Positions 21,101-32,174 of a stretch of 64,000 bases of DNA are shown here, in pieces. The number at the start of each line of letters is the position of its first letter. Position 1 is the first letter of the stretch. Under the pieces are notes generated by a model, which saw only the letters and a program-made list of their open reading frames with translations, was not told the DNA's origin and did not search any database. A program made the position numbers and the translations under genes. Source of the stretch: Caenorhabditis elegans (taxonomy: Eukaryota; Nematoda; Chromadorea; Rhabditida; Rhabditidae); assembly GCF_000002985.6 (NCBI RefSeq), contig NC_003279.8, positions 2,480,001 through 2,544,000 on the forward strand. Reading direction: 5' to 3'.

Positions 21101-24100
21101 CAACTTGCCGGAATTTAAAAATTTCGGAAACTTTGGCTACCGGCAATTTCCCGGAATGGAAAATTTCCGGCAAATTTGACGAATCGGCAACTTGCCGGAA
21201 TTAAAAGCTTCTGGCAAATTGAGCAAAAAAATTTCCTGCAAATTCGGCAATCTGCCGGAATTGAAATTTAAAAATTTCCAGCAAAAAAAAATTGAAAAAA
21301 ATTCGGCAAACTTGGCAATTTGCCGGAAATGAGAACTTCCGGAAAATTCTACAATTTGCCGAAATTTAAAATTTGGGCAAATTCCGCAATTTGCCGGAAT
21401 GGAAAATTTCTGGCAAGTTCGGCAACTTGCCGGTATTGAAAATTTTCGGCAAATTTGAAAAATTGGCAATTGCCGAGAATTTTCGGCAAAATCAGCAACT
21501 TGCCGGAATTTAAAATTTCCGGCAAAAAAAAAGTTTTTAAAAAACCCGGCAAATTCGGAAAACCTGCAGTTTTCCGGAATTGAAAATTTCCGGCAAATCG
21601 GCAATTTGCCAGAATTAAAAATTTCCGGCAAGTTCGCCAATTGACCGGAATTGAAATTTAAAAATTTCTGGCAAAAAAAAATCCCAAAAAAAAACCTGGC
21701 AAATTCGGCAAACCGGCAATTTGCCGGAAATTAAAAATTCCGGCAAATTCAACAAATTGCCGGAATTGAAAATTCAGCAACTTGCCGGAATCGACAATTT
21801 CCGGCAAATTCGGAAAACCGGCAATTTGCCAGAATTGAAAATTGAAAATTTCTGGCAAAAAAAAATTGAAAAAAATTCGGCAAACCAGCAATTTACCGAA
21901 AATAAATTTGTTGAAATTCAGCACTAAAATGGAAAAAAAAACCTTTCAAAATCCACAAAAAAAAGCGAATATTTCCAGAATCTGGGACACAACAACGGGC
22001 CGCCAACTGACAGCACTTCAAGCTCACTACAAGACAGTAACATCTCTTCGTCTGGCCACCAATTCCACATGCCTCTTGTCTGCCGGAATTGATAGACGTG
22101 TGAATGCATTCAGAACAACAAATTATTCATTAATCAACTCATGGTCAATGCCATCACCAGTACTTGATATTGATGTATCACGTGATGATCAAACAATGGC
22201 AATTGGAATGGGAAATCTGTTGGCTCTGTACCGAAGAGCTGAGATTAAGAAAGAAGCCACTGCGTCTGCAGCCATTGAAGACAAAAGATCGCTGATTCGA
22301 ACGTCTGCACCGCCTGTGAAGCTTGTCGAAAAGGATCGAGATATGCAGAAAGTTGATGTGGTGGCCAAGAATGCGGATAAACTGAAAATTCCGAAAATTG
22401 ATGGAATGCTTTCGAATTTTAAGCATGCGGCGGTTATTAAGCTCCTTTTTGGAGGTAAAAAATGCGAAAAATTTTGGAAAAATCAATAATTTTTTTTGAA
22501 AATTGCCAAGAAAAATAGAGATATTTTCAGAATTCTATGAACAATTGATAGTTTTCTTTAATATCATATTTCTCTAAATTAGAAAAAAAACTATATTTTT
22601 CGATTAAAAAATCGATACTTTTTGAAAAATTGATACTATTTAAAAAAATAAATTTTTGCAAAAATCGATACTTTTCGAGAAAAAAATCGATACTTTTTGA
22701 AAAAAAAAATCTATAATTCTTGAAAAAATCGATAATTTTTGCAAAAATCACCGAAACATGCTCAAAAAAGTTGAATTTTTGACTGAAAATTGAGATTTTT
22801 GACTGAAAAATGGTGAAAATATCGAATGTTTCACGATTTTTCCAGTGGGAAAGCTCTATTTTTAGTAATTAATTAAATTTCACTGAAAAATGCTCAAAAA
22901 AAATTGTATTTTCTGCTGAAAATTGAGATTTTCGACCGAAAATTGACATTTTGAAGCTGTTTTTGGCTGAAAAAGCTGAAAATTGGCAATTCTCAAGAAA
23001 AATGCACACAATTTCTCGAATTTCACGTATTTTCAGCTTTAAAAATATTTTTGACAGAAAATTTTCTATAATATATAATAGTTCTATTTCCTTAAAAAAA
23101 AAAATTTTTTTTTAAGGAAATTTGATATAGGAAGTATGAAATTTTATAATACTTTTCGAAAAATAATACGATATTTTTCGGATAAAAAATCGATAATTTT
23201 TGAAAAATGTTGATAATTTTCGGAAAAATCGATACTATTGGAAAAATAAATACTTTCTGCAAAAATCGATGCTTTTCGAATTGAAATCGATTATTTTTTG
23301 ACAAAAATTGATACTTTTTGAAAAATGTTGATGATTTTCAAGAAAAATCGATATTTTTTCGAAAAAATCGACACTTTTCGAAAAAAAAAATCTATAATTT
23401 TCAAAAAAAAATCGATAAATTTCACTAAAAATTGATAGTTTTTTGGCTAATTTTTTAAATCTTTTACCTCAATGATTCAAATCCAAAAAATTGTAATTTT
23501 TTCAAATTTTAAGGCTTATTAAACTACATTTCGGAGGTAGAAAATGCTGAAAATTGGTTTTTTTCTTGAAAATATGCTGCGAAATACGAATATTAATCCC
23601 ATTTTTCCGATTTTCCGAAAAAAAAATTCTAAAACGAATTTTTCAATTTTTAGCTTGAAATGTTTCATTTAAAGAATATTTTTCGAATTTTCAAAAAAAA
23701 AATTCGTAAAAATTTGAATATTTAATTTTTTTCACTTTAAAGTCAACTTTTCAATTAAAAAAAAATACAAAAAAGTGGAAATTATATTTTTTTTTAAGTT
23801 GTGCACCTTTTAATCTCTATAGGCGCACACCCCTTTGCAAAAAAATTACAAAGATTTTCGTGTCGAGACCCCGGCTACCGTAATTTTTCAGCATTAAATT
23901 TCTGAAAAAAAATCAATTTTTGGGAAAAAAAAACATTTTTCGTTTCCTGGTCTCGAAGCGATTGATTCTCCATTAGAAAACCCCCCCCCCCCCCCCCCAT
24001 TTATCGCCAAAATTTCCAGGAAAATTCCGTTCGGCAATGGATACGGCAGTTGTCAGTTATCTTCGAGTAATCGTAATGCGCGGAGCCATTCATCGAGCTC

Positions 24101-25682
24101 TGGCTGGTCAGGAAAGAAGTGTTCAAAAGAATATTCTAGTGTAAGATTTTGCACGAAAATAGGATATTTTTAGTGAAAAACTAGGAAAATTTCCGTAAAT
24201 TTGATGATTTTTTAGTATAAAAATTGAAAAAAAAGAGCATTTTTTAATTTTGCCCATTATAATACGAAAAATAGCTAAAAACTGGCACCAAATGCTCATT
24301 TTTAATGGATTTTTCGTCATTTTTTATCGTTTTTTTTAGAGTTTTTAGAGTTTAAAAAATTATTTCAGATTCCTCAACCACAACCTCTACAAAGCACAGT
24401 ATTTCTCCACTTTGAAGGAAGTTGTCAACGCGTTTTTTGGTGGGAAATTGAATTTTTCAAAAAAAAAAAAATTAAAAAGAAAAAATCTGGAATTTTCAGA
24501 GAAAATATTAATTTTTATCAAATTTTTTTTTCAAAAATTCTTGGGAAAAAATGTTAAATCTCGTTTTTTCTCTTTTCTCCTCAAAAATTGAAAAAAAAAA
24601 AACTAAAATCAAAACTTCAATAAAATCGAACCGAAAAAATGAATTGTTTATTCAAAACTGCTGAAATTTATGAAAAAAGTCACAATTTCTTGGAAAATAT
24701 ACGTGATAAATTGATATATTCCAAAAAATCGGAAAAAATTTGTAAAAAAATTGGAAACTGGTTTTAATATTCAAAAAAAAAGTCTGAAATTTTCAGAGAA
24801 AATGGATTTTTCATTAAAAAAAACCAAATTTTATAGAAAAATTGTAAATTCATCTAGAAATTGATCTTTTTTACAAGATGAAATAAAACATCTTTCGGCA
24901 GATCAAAAAAAAATTAGAATTCTCGAAAATTTCACAGAAACACAATTTTTGTACTAATAATTGCCAAAAAATTAATTTAATTTAATTTTTGATCCCTCGA
25001 AAATTGAGTTTCATTTGAATTTTCTGAAATTTCAGATTTTTCGGAGAAAATGTTCTATTCAAGAAATGGCAAAAAAATCAATTTCTTCGCTGAAAAACAT
25101 AAAAATCCCCAATTTAATTCAAAAAATTAATTAAACCTTTAAAAAATTCGCTGAAATTTTGAATTGTTTTTGATTTTTTTGTTGTTTTTTATCCCAATCT
25201 TTTTGGTTAAAAATGATTTTGCCAATTTTTTGGTATAAATCTGAATGTCGCTAATTTTTTTCACCAAAAAAAACCCAAAACGAAAAAACCAATTTTTTTT
25301 CGATAAAATCCGTTTTATTCCACAAAAAAAATCAATTTTTCTCGATTTTTGACCAAAAATTCTGGAATGAAGCAAAAATTTCAAAATTTCAGACGTCTAC
25401 GCACTGGAAAAACTGGATAAAGACGTTGTAAAGCACGTTCAAAGTCTTCGAGGATCCCTTGGAAGAGAGCTTGAAGTACAAAAAATGATTTCCTCATTGA
25501 TTGGATCAATTGATTTAATCGTTTCCACCACCAAAATGAATGTGAAAAGTTCCTCCACGGCTCTGATTGAAGATAATGATGTATTCGGAGAGCCGACGAT
25601 TCGAGCAAGAGATTTAGATGAGTTGAAGCCTTCGGATCAAGGAGCTGAGGAGGAATATGAAGAAAATATGCAGATTAATTGA
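18136..25682 (+). CDS. UTP15: SSU-processome WD40 protein UTP15
   Basis: U3 snoRNP-associated protein of the t-UTP/UTP-A subcomplex; acts in the nucleolus in pre-18S rRNA processing and rDNA transcription. Six exons: 18136-18427, 19972-20407, 21979-22454, 24020-24140, 24369-24439, 25393-25682; 1686 nt, 561 aa (human about 518). It begins M-A-Q-P-Y-L-P, then S-V-R-I-S-P-K-K-P-Y as in the family. WD units are seen at V-R-I-F-D, V-R-L-W-D (202-206), V-K-I-W-D (spanning the exon 2/3 junction) and S-A-G-I-D-R-R-V. The C-terminal helical UTP15 domain starts near M-L-S-N-F-K-H-A and runs through exons 4-6, followed by an acidic tail. Every junction restores phase. Exons 3 and 4 are the best check: G-G/K-F-R-S-A-M-D-T-A. 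It functionally matches the helicase upstream (both ribosome biogenesis). Confidence 0.94.
19327..19936. repeat. Foldback in UTP15 intron 1
   Basis: Ends CTTTAAAGGAGG(A)CTAACGG and inverse; arms include GACGATTTTGAACGTATAG and ATTTCGTCGATTAAAG. TTAA at both borders. It abuts a half copy of the GCGTATTGCACAACATA family (19245-19330). 18428-19240 is AT-rich sequence without features. Confidence 0.85.
20530..21910. repeat. GCCGGAATTGAAAATTTCCGGCAA minisatellite in UTP15 intron 2
   Basis: About 1.4 kb of degenerate units of 30-45 nt built from TTGCCGGAATT, AATTTCCGGCAAATTCGGCAA. Each unit is nearly self-complementary, so reading frames on both strands give N-L-P-E-F/G-K-F-like peptides. It takes up nearly all of the 1571-nt intron. 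Related arrays: 17940-18040, 36930-37000, 37380-37760 and 42370-42465. Confidence 0.9.
22560..23450. repeat. AAATCGATA(C/A)TTTTTGAAAA minisatellite in UTP15 intron 3
   Basis: Two blocks (22560-22745 and 23100-23450) of about 20-25 nt units around ATCGATA; similar words recur at 46440-46650 and 47065-47200. Confidence 0.75.
23981..23998. repeat. Mononucleotide C18 tract (G18 on minus strand)
   Basis: Eighteen consecutive C, ending 21 nt before UTP15 exon 4. It follows a GTGTCGAGACC repeat fragment. G-tracts of this length form G-quadruplexes and are the substrate class protected by DOG-1/FANCJ in C. elegans. Confidence 0.95.
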
Positions 25683-26190
25683 ACCTTAATTTTTTGAGCG
25701 GAGGTAGAGCAAAAAGCAGTGAAAAAACTTAAATTTATTTAAAATTTTGATTTAAAATATGATTTTTTATCGGGTTTTCTAAGAAAAATGTATTAAACCA
25801 GTCAAATTTTTGTGAAAGAACTTGATTTCTTTCAATTTGAAAACCGAAAAGTTTTAATTTCCTGAGTAAAATTGATTAAACATACGTTTTTTTTGCTGAA
25901 ACTTTGAAAAATATTTTAAACAAAAGCAAAAAACTGAAAAGGCAGAAATTTTTTTCTAGAAATTATTGAATATAACTGAAAAAAGCTTGAACAGTTTCGG
26001 AAAAACCAAACTGTCTTAATTATAAAATTTTCCCAAATATTCAAAAATTATCAAAATTTTCCTCAAATTTTCCGCTGCTTCTTCCCTTTTGGCCCCCAAT
26101 TTCCCTTTGTTTTTTTCTCACGTATCTAACAATTTTCATTATCTTCTTGTTGTTATTTATCCCTATTTTTAATCGTTTTTCAATTATTCC
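25683..26190. other. UTP15 3' flank
   Basis: AT-rich, no gene seen. No clear AATAAA noted close to the stop codon. CTTGTTGTTATTTATCC / CCTTGTTGTTATCCACGTTTTTTG at 26140-26210 recurs at 33975-34010. Confidence 0.4.
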
Positions 26191-26223
26191 TTGTTGTTAT
26201 CCACGTTTTTTGTTGATTTGATG

Positions 26224-27112
26224 TTACCTTTCCCCATTATGAAAACATTTTTCTTTTTTAAGAGATACAAAAATTCTGGAAACTACACGACCGGGAGGGA
26301 AAATACACGACCGGGAGGGAAACTGGGTAAAATACAAAAAAAAAGTCGGGATAATACAAATCAAATTGTGTGTTGCTTCTTGATCGGCTGGTGCAGGCGC
26401 TGCTTGGTCGGTTGGCGGATTTTCTGGCATTTTTGGTTTCAAGATGTTCCATCTGTTTGGAACAAGTTCCTCCGAATCCCTGAAACCAAAATGGTTTTTC
26501 TGCAGAAGTCGGGTCAGTTTATAATTGAAAAGTTCTGAGAATATACTATGGACTTCGTAAAAACTTACTTGTCGGCTGAATAGCAATGGTCAACAAACAC
26601 TAGACGCACAAATGCACAAGCACTAATACAGGCGACGTAAGCTGAAACATAGACTTAAAACTATTTCGAAAACGTTATATAATAAAGGTATAGGATGTAA
26701 CTGCCACTCACGCACACTGATCGATCTTATAAGGGTTATTAAGTAAAAGTGAACAGACGAATTGCATCGTCGAAACAGAGTAAACGAGAGAAAAGGGAAA
26801 ACGACAAGTAACGGGTTAAAGAGTTAAGAAATGATCCTCAATGAGCGTCCTCCTCTCCTTATATAGGCATTTCCGGGTTAAAGGCGCAGCCTTTAACGAC
26901 GACGGGTCTCGGCGCGACAATGCGACCAACGACAGCTTGGCGGCGGTTTGAACTGGAGTTTCTCCTCCACACGAATTGTCCTCGCTGTAGAAATCGTTGT
27001 CCTTGACCGATTTCGTCCGTTCTTTCTGTAAATTATCAGAGAGAATTTACAGGCAAATAAATTAGTATTTATTTATGTAAAATGTGAAGTGAAAAGGGTG
27101 GGAATCCTTACA
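26224..27112 (-). mobile_element. LTR-retrotransposon remnant: LTR plus leader and start of gag-like frame
   Basis: Reading the minus strand: TGTAAGGATTCCCACCC at 27112 looks like an LTR start, followed by AATAAA, a pyrimidine-rich U3, TATATAAGG near 26860 and GC-richer sequence unlike the neighbourhood. Downstream come a CAAGTAAGT donor-like site and, after TTGGTTTCAGGGATTCGG, an ATG reading M-P-E-N-P-P-T-D-Q-A-A-P-A-P-A-D-Q-E that soon loses coding character. Protease, RT and integrase are absent, so the element is defective. The family (Cer-type LTR) is inference. It is not described further because no functional protein can be read. Confidence 0.6.
26653..26676. repeat. 24-bp direct repeat, left copy
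   Basis: ACTTAAAACTATTTCGAAAACGTT is identical at 26653-26676 and 27113-27136, the second copy directly abutting the presumed LTR start. Too long for a normal integration duplication. Confidence 0.9.
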
Positions 27113-27136
27113 ACTTAAAACTATTTCGAAAACGTT
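27113..27136. repeat. 24-bp direct repeat, right copy
   Basis: Identical partner of 26653-26676; sequences beyond the 24 bp differ (TTATGAC versus ATATAAT). Confidence 0.9.
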
Positions 27137-27194
27137 TTATGACTGCTCTCGAAAAACGGAAAAATTGCAGACAACTTTCATTTTTGTTTTTTAT

Positions 27195-27386
27195 TTATGT
27201 TAAAAAAAACTGACGATTGACGTATGCATTGACAGGTACAAAAAGCCCATAAAATGATGGTACTATGGTAACAATAGACATAATGGCCCAAATGATCTTC
27301 AATATGATTTGCTCTGTGTACGAATAGAATCCAGGTTTGATAATACATGAAAAAATAGACTTATTCGTAATGTTTTTTTTGATAGT
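27195..27386 (-). CDS. Possible terminal exon with one transmembrane segment
   Basis: The minus frame after a TTATAG acceptor reads ...I-I-K-P-G-F-Y-S-Y-T-E-Q-I-I-L-K, then a clear hydrophobic segment (I-I-W-A-I-M-S-I-V-T-I-V-P-S-F-Y-G-L-F-V) and stops at 27195 after N-R-Q-F-F-L-T. Not repetitive and coding-like. It may be the last exon of the gene starting at 30345, but the phase does not join directly (exon 2 there ends in phase 1, this exon opens in phase 0), so an intermediate exon would be needed, or it is a relic. Family not recognised. Confidence 0.4.
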   Translation of the reverse strand, partial: TIKKNITNKSIFSCIIKPGFYSYTEQIILKIIWAIMSIVTIVPSFYGLFVPVNAYVNRQFFLT

Positions 27387-27699
27387 CTATAATTTTTGAA
27401 TTTGAAAAACTAAAAGATTTTTCTGAGTTTTTTAAAGAAATTGTTTCAATTTTGCACAAAAAATCAAATGACCTAAACAATTAGATACAGTCACTTCATT
27501 AGAGCGTTTTTCAGCTGATCGGATTAGGCTTTTTCAGTTTTTATTTTCGAATGTAAATAATGGAATTACAAAAATAAATCGGCGGAATCAGAAAACGGAA
27601 TACTCCAAACAAAAAGTGGGCGTGGCTAAATCACCCATTTGAATTTGTCGTGAAAATTCGAAAAAGGCTCCATTTAAAAGCTTTTGAAACATTGCATTT

Positions 27700-28160
27700 T
27701 TTAAAGGTGGTGTATTCGAATTTTTACTGCTTCATTACACTCAAAATTGTCTGAAAACACCGACTTTCGTAATGAAACTTCTTGAACACCTAAAAAAGTT
27801 ATGGCGGCTCAAAAAATAGCCGGAAATTATTAAAATTGGAAATTTGACCGACTTATCATTGTCACAACGGCTATAAACTAACTTTTTGAAATCACCGGCT
27901 AATTATGGGGATATAAGTTAATTATCTTGCGTTTTCAATTCGATTCCTATGGATCACCAGAAGTTACCAAATTTTACCAGATCTGGTATGCTATTCACCT
28001 TAAGTGTACCTAAATCGAGTTGAAAACGCAAGATAATTAGAATATACACCCATAATAAGACTGTGATTTCAAAAAAGTTAGCCTCCAGCCGCTGCGACAT
28101 TGACAAGATAAAGTTGTGGAGAAGCCAGACTAATAATTTCATACTGTCAAAATTCGCGGA
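27700..28160. repeat. Foldback with TTTAAAGGTGG left end
   Basis: Arms share GAAATTATTA..., CATTGTCACAACGGCT / GCCGCTGCGACATTGACAA, AACTTTTTTGAAATCA and TTATCTTGCGTTTTCAA. The central CCTATGGATCACCAGAAG has no partner. The right outer end is missing. A minus ORF across it is an artefact. Confidence 0.75.
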
Positions 28161-28356
28161 AAAAACCGAGAAGATTAATCATTAATTGGCCATTGTACAA
28201 GTGAGATAACATTTTAAACAAATCCGATACAAATTTTTAAACAAAGGGTTTTGCCCGATTAATCAATTTTCTTGTTCGAGTGTTCAAATAAATATTCGAA
28301 AAACCTAATTGTGTGAGAAATAAAACAATTTCGCTTGGAATTTAATGGACACTAAT

Positions 28357-30028
28357 AGGTACACATTCCCCACGGCGTGTAAATTGGTACCTCTGGCCTA
28401 GAAAAAAGCTTGAAAAACAAATGTACGCCGTGTTTTCTTATTAAAACTGATAAATAAATATTTTTTGTTAATGCTAAAATAATTTCCAGATGAAAAAATT
28501 GTGAATTCAGCCGGCAAGTAGCGGTGAAAGTGGTCAATGTAATATGATGGATTACGGGAATACAAAACCCAAACTTTTCCCCAAACATGATACATATGAT
28601 GTTTAGATGCTAAAAGTACCTGATTTTCATAACGAGACCGCTGAAAAAGTTTTGAGATTTTCAAAATTCAACTTTTTTGTTAAAAAAGTCGAGATTTTGG
28701 CACAAAATGTTGAATTTTGAAAATCTAAAAACTTTTTTAGCTGTCTCGTTATGAAAATCAGGTACTTTCAGCATCTTAAAAGCATATATATCATGTTTCA
28801 GAAAAAGTTTGGGTTTTGTATAGCCCTAATCCATCATATTACATTGCCCACTTTCACTGCTACTTGCCGACTGAATTCACAATTTTTTCACTTGGAAATT
28901 GTTTTAGCATCTGCAAAAAATATTTATTTATTTGTTTTGATAAGAAAAACGGAAAAAATCGGTGAAAAATGAAAGAAAACACGCAGAAAACAAAGCAAGA
29001 TAAATGGCCGCTGAAATTTGTCGGGGACTCGGCCATGGCCTAGAAACCTTTTTGCCTCGTCCCTCGTTCGAAAAAAGTTGCAGGGACTTCCCGGTTTCGT
29101 TTTATATGAAAATATTGTTGAATTTAAGCAAAAAATGCATTAGTTTCAAAAAAAAGAATAAAAGAAACACTAAAATTATATGAAATTCAAATACAAAAAA
29201 ATATGAACCACGCATTGAACGAAACAAAGCAGTTTGAAGCTGCATTAAGAAACGGCGCTTTTAAGTGTAAACTTGTGACGGTGGGTATACATTTTATGTA
29301 CTTAAATTGTTCAAAAACCTTCATTTAGTCAATTGGTGAAGTTTCATAAACTTTGTGAATCTAGTTTTTGAAAAAATTTCAAATTTGTGGCAATTTTACC
29401 GATTTTTCGTGAATTTCCGAGCTAAAATTGAAAAATTCAATGTGAACTTGTGACGGTGGGTATGGATTTTATGCACATAATTTGTTTGAAATAATCTACC
29501 AAGTAAACTGATGAAGTTTCAAAAACTTTGTGGATCTAGTTTTTGAAAAAAGTTCAAAATTGCGCCAATTTTGTCGAATTTTAGTGGTTTTCGGAGCAAA
29601 AATAGAAAAATTCAATATGAACTTGTGACGGTGGGTATGAATTTTTTGCTCACAATTTGATTATAATAGTCTACTGAGTAAACTGGTGAAATTTTAGAAA
29701 ATTTGTGGATCTAGTTTCTGCAAAAAATTCAAAAATGTGAAAGTTTTGACGCATTTTCCTAATAATTTCCTAATAAATCGAATTTCCATCTTTATTTAGA
29801 AAAATAATCATTTTTATAAGTGATTTATTCATTTTAAAAACAATTTTGTGTCTATTTTTGTAGTTTTGATCCATTATAATGTCTCATTCATCGATTTTCA
29901 ATGACATTAAAAATTTAAATTCAAATTTCGCGCGCTTTGCCGCGGCCATGGCCTAGGATTCTCACTTTTCACTTTTCGCTAGGCCAGATGTACCAATTTA
30001 CACGCCGTGTTCCCCATTTCTTCTATTA
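28357..30028. mobile_element. Composite element bounded by CGGCGTGTAAATTGGTAC inverted ends
   Basis: The left end CATTCCCCACGGCGTGTAAA...TCTGGCCTAG is matched in inverse at 29975-30028 (AATGGGGAACACGGCGTGTAAA...TCTGGCCTAG). Inside are a foldback related to 8581-9386 (28430-29090) and a three-unit tandem array (29265-29790). Terminal inverted repeats of about 40 nt suggest a transposon shell; no transposase frame is seen. Confidence 0.6.
29265..29790. repeat. 175-bp tandem repeat, three copies
   Basis: AACTTGTGACGGTGGGTAT occurs at 29270, 29445 and 29620; each is followed by TTT(A)TG..., GTTTCA(T/A)AAACTTTGTG and ATCTAGTTTTTGAAAAAA. The copies are clearly diverged. Confidence 0.85.
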
Positions 30029-30104
30029 ATGAGCATAACTGTATTTTTAATGCCTATACAATAATACCTAAGTTTTGACTGTTAACAAATCCAAAAAAAC
30101 TTAC

Positions 30105-30345
30105 TGCTTCCTCCGATGCTAACAATAATCGTAAAAAAAACAGTATTGTGACAACCAGTAATATCAATATTTCCCCATTCTGGAGTTTCTGTACAAAATG
30201 ATTTTGTTGTTAATCATGAACTTTGCTTTTAACCTGGTAACATAATAACAACAAAAAGGATGTAATGCAGTAAGAAAGCAGACACAAGCTCAGTGGTATA
30301 ATAGAGCAACATCAGCCACACGACAAGGAAACTGAAAACTGCCAT
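30105..30345 (-). CDS. First two exons of an unrecognised small membrane protein gene
   Basis: Exon 1 30345-30234 starts M-A-V-F-S-F-L-V-V-W-L-M-L-L-Y-Y and has a second hydrophobic run (L-L-H-Y-I-L-F-V-V-I-M-L-P). Exon 2 30188-30105 follows a short intron with a TTTTGTACAG acceptor and reads E-T-P-E-W-G-N-I-D-I-T-G-C-H-N-T-V-F-F-T, then a further hydrophobic stretch, ending at a strong donor A/GTAAGT. The phase is conserved across the junction (CCA G/AA ACT), which supports a real gene. Downstream exons are uncertain; 27195-27386 is a candidate. Three hydrophobic segments in 65 residues suggest a small multi-pass membrane protein. I do not recognise the family. Confidence 0.5.
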
Positions 30346-30989
30346 TTATATTTGAAAAGAAAAATACATTAACCAAGTGATTTTTTCCTTTTTCTCCCAA
30401 TGTAAGCGGGGACAAAAATGCATTTTTGTATAACTGTTTTCCCAATGTTCCCCTATGTCATTTGAAATTGCCATTCGAGAGATTGCTAATTGTAAGTGCA
30501 AGACAGTTTTATTCAAAACAGGAAAAAATGCACTTGGATGACCCCATTAGAAGAGCGGAACATTGAAGGCGTTTTATATAACTCGAAATAAAATTCATGT
30601 TTTGTCAATAAGAAATGTGAATTTTGTAAAATTGGAGTTGCTTTCTCATTTTAAAGGTGGACTACACCCTGTGGGGAAATTGCGTTAAAACACACATTTG
30701 GGGCCACAATGACCGAATATCATGATTAAAAAATTCAAGAAATATTTCTAAATTTTATATGGTTTTTTGAAAATTGAAAAAATCTCAGTTTTCCCCTAAT
30801 ACCTATTTGAATTGATGTGCTTCTAACAATATCATAAATCAGAAAATTGAAACTATTCCCCATAGAAGCCAAAAATGTCAAAAAACAGATGTCCTAGCGA
30901 AACGAATTCCCGCGAATTCGGGAGTTCATGAGGTGTCGCCAAATAATTATGAACGCTTGAGGAGACCGCGCAATATTTGATATCATTTT
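30346..30989. other. Intergenic, with half of a foldback
   Basis: 30650-30960 is a one-armed copy of the 6042/7265 elements (GGTGGACTACACC, GGCCACAATGACCGAATATC, GAATTCGGGAGTTCATGAGGTGTC). Otherwise AT-rich; no gene seen. Confidence 0.5.
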
Positions 30990-32174
30990 CTAGCCATTTA
31001 CTAACCGAAAACATTGTGGGCGACGATTTCTATCCCATTTTGAATGTTTAACCCCGAGCAACATCCTATCAATCTGACTTGGATCACAATAGTCATTTAA
31101 ACGGAGCCTTCTTAATTTGGGCATTGCTCCTAGCATCCAGTTATGAATAAACTGATTGATTCGCAGAGGTGTGAAGTTATGATTCCATAGTCTGATGACT
31201 TCACAGTCCATGTTCAATAAATCTTCTAATGTGATTTGACCAGCATCGACAATATCCAAGCGAGCAATCTTGTAAAACTGCAATATTAGTTTTTTTCCAG
31301 ATTCACTCAAAATATATGACGATTAACATTTACCCTATTGATCATTAGTCCCCCTGACTCTCAAAAAGTTGGCTCAAAAATTTCAAAAAAATCGAAAAAC
31401 TAATATATTTTAAAGAATTTTCAGTAGAAAATTCGGTGTTTTCAGACAATTTCAAGTCTAATTAACTCAAAAAACCCCTCAAAAGCAACTGATTATGAGC
31501 TAATACTCTGGCCTAGTTTTCAACTTTTAATTGTGGCATCTCTTTCTTCCAACTCACAGATTTCATATTGAAATCCTCCGGCAAAGAGCATTCAATCAGC
31601 AGGCCGTAGCTGACATCGATCTTGTTTAACACAAAATTAATTTCATCTGTCGAGATATCCAAAAACCCTCCAACAATCTCCATGTAATGGCACTTTCGGA
31701 AAATCGGATGGCAAATTAAAGCTTGGTAATCGCCAAAAAGACAATCTTTGTCAATTACCAAATTTACTAGTCTTACAACTTTACCGAGAAGTTCATAAAT
31801 AGCGAAACCCACTAAGCCCATAAAATCCAGACGTTGATACTGTACGTGTGCAGAATTAAACGGTCCATGCATTTCTGTACTATGCGATAAGCCGCAATGA
31901 CGTCACTCCGTTTCTCTAGAATCACAATTCTTTGATGAAATACGGGAAATTTCCAGCCTACAGGATTATCAGTGTGATTATCAATAATCAACTTGTAAAC
32001 GTTTCTTTTAGCGTTTTTCATCTTTTCATACATTTTCTTCGATGTTTTTGATAATTTCAATCTGCAAGAAAAATTGAATTGAGAAACTGTTTGAAACTTT
32101 TAAACACTCAAGATTTTTTTTTCAAAATGAAGCCCCATTTTGTGAGCTTAAGGTGCACTAATCCATTCAACTAT

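Noticed and set aside
20518..21924. Overlapping ORFs rich in N-L-P-E-F and C-R-K-F-S-I-P-A
   Set aside because: Translations of the CCGGAA minisatellite inside UTP15 intron 2.
26258..26452. Separate minus ORF starting M-E-H-L-E-T-K-N
   Set aside because: Alternative frame of the retrotransposon leader/gag-like region; runs into simple TTTTTT sequence.
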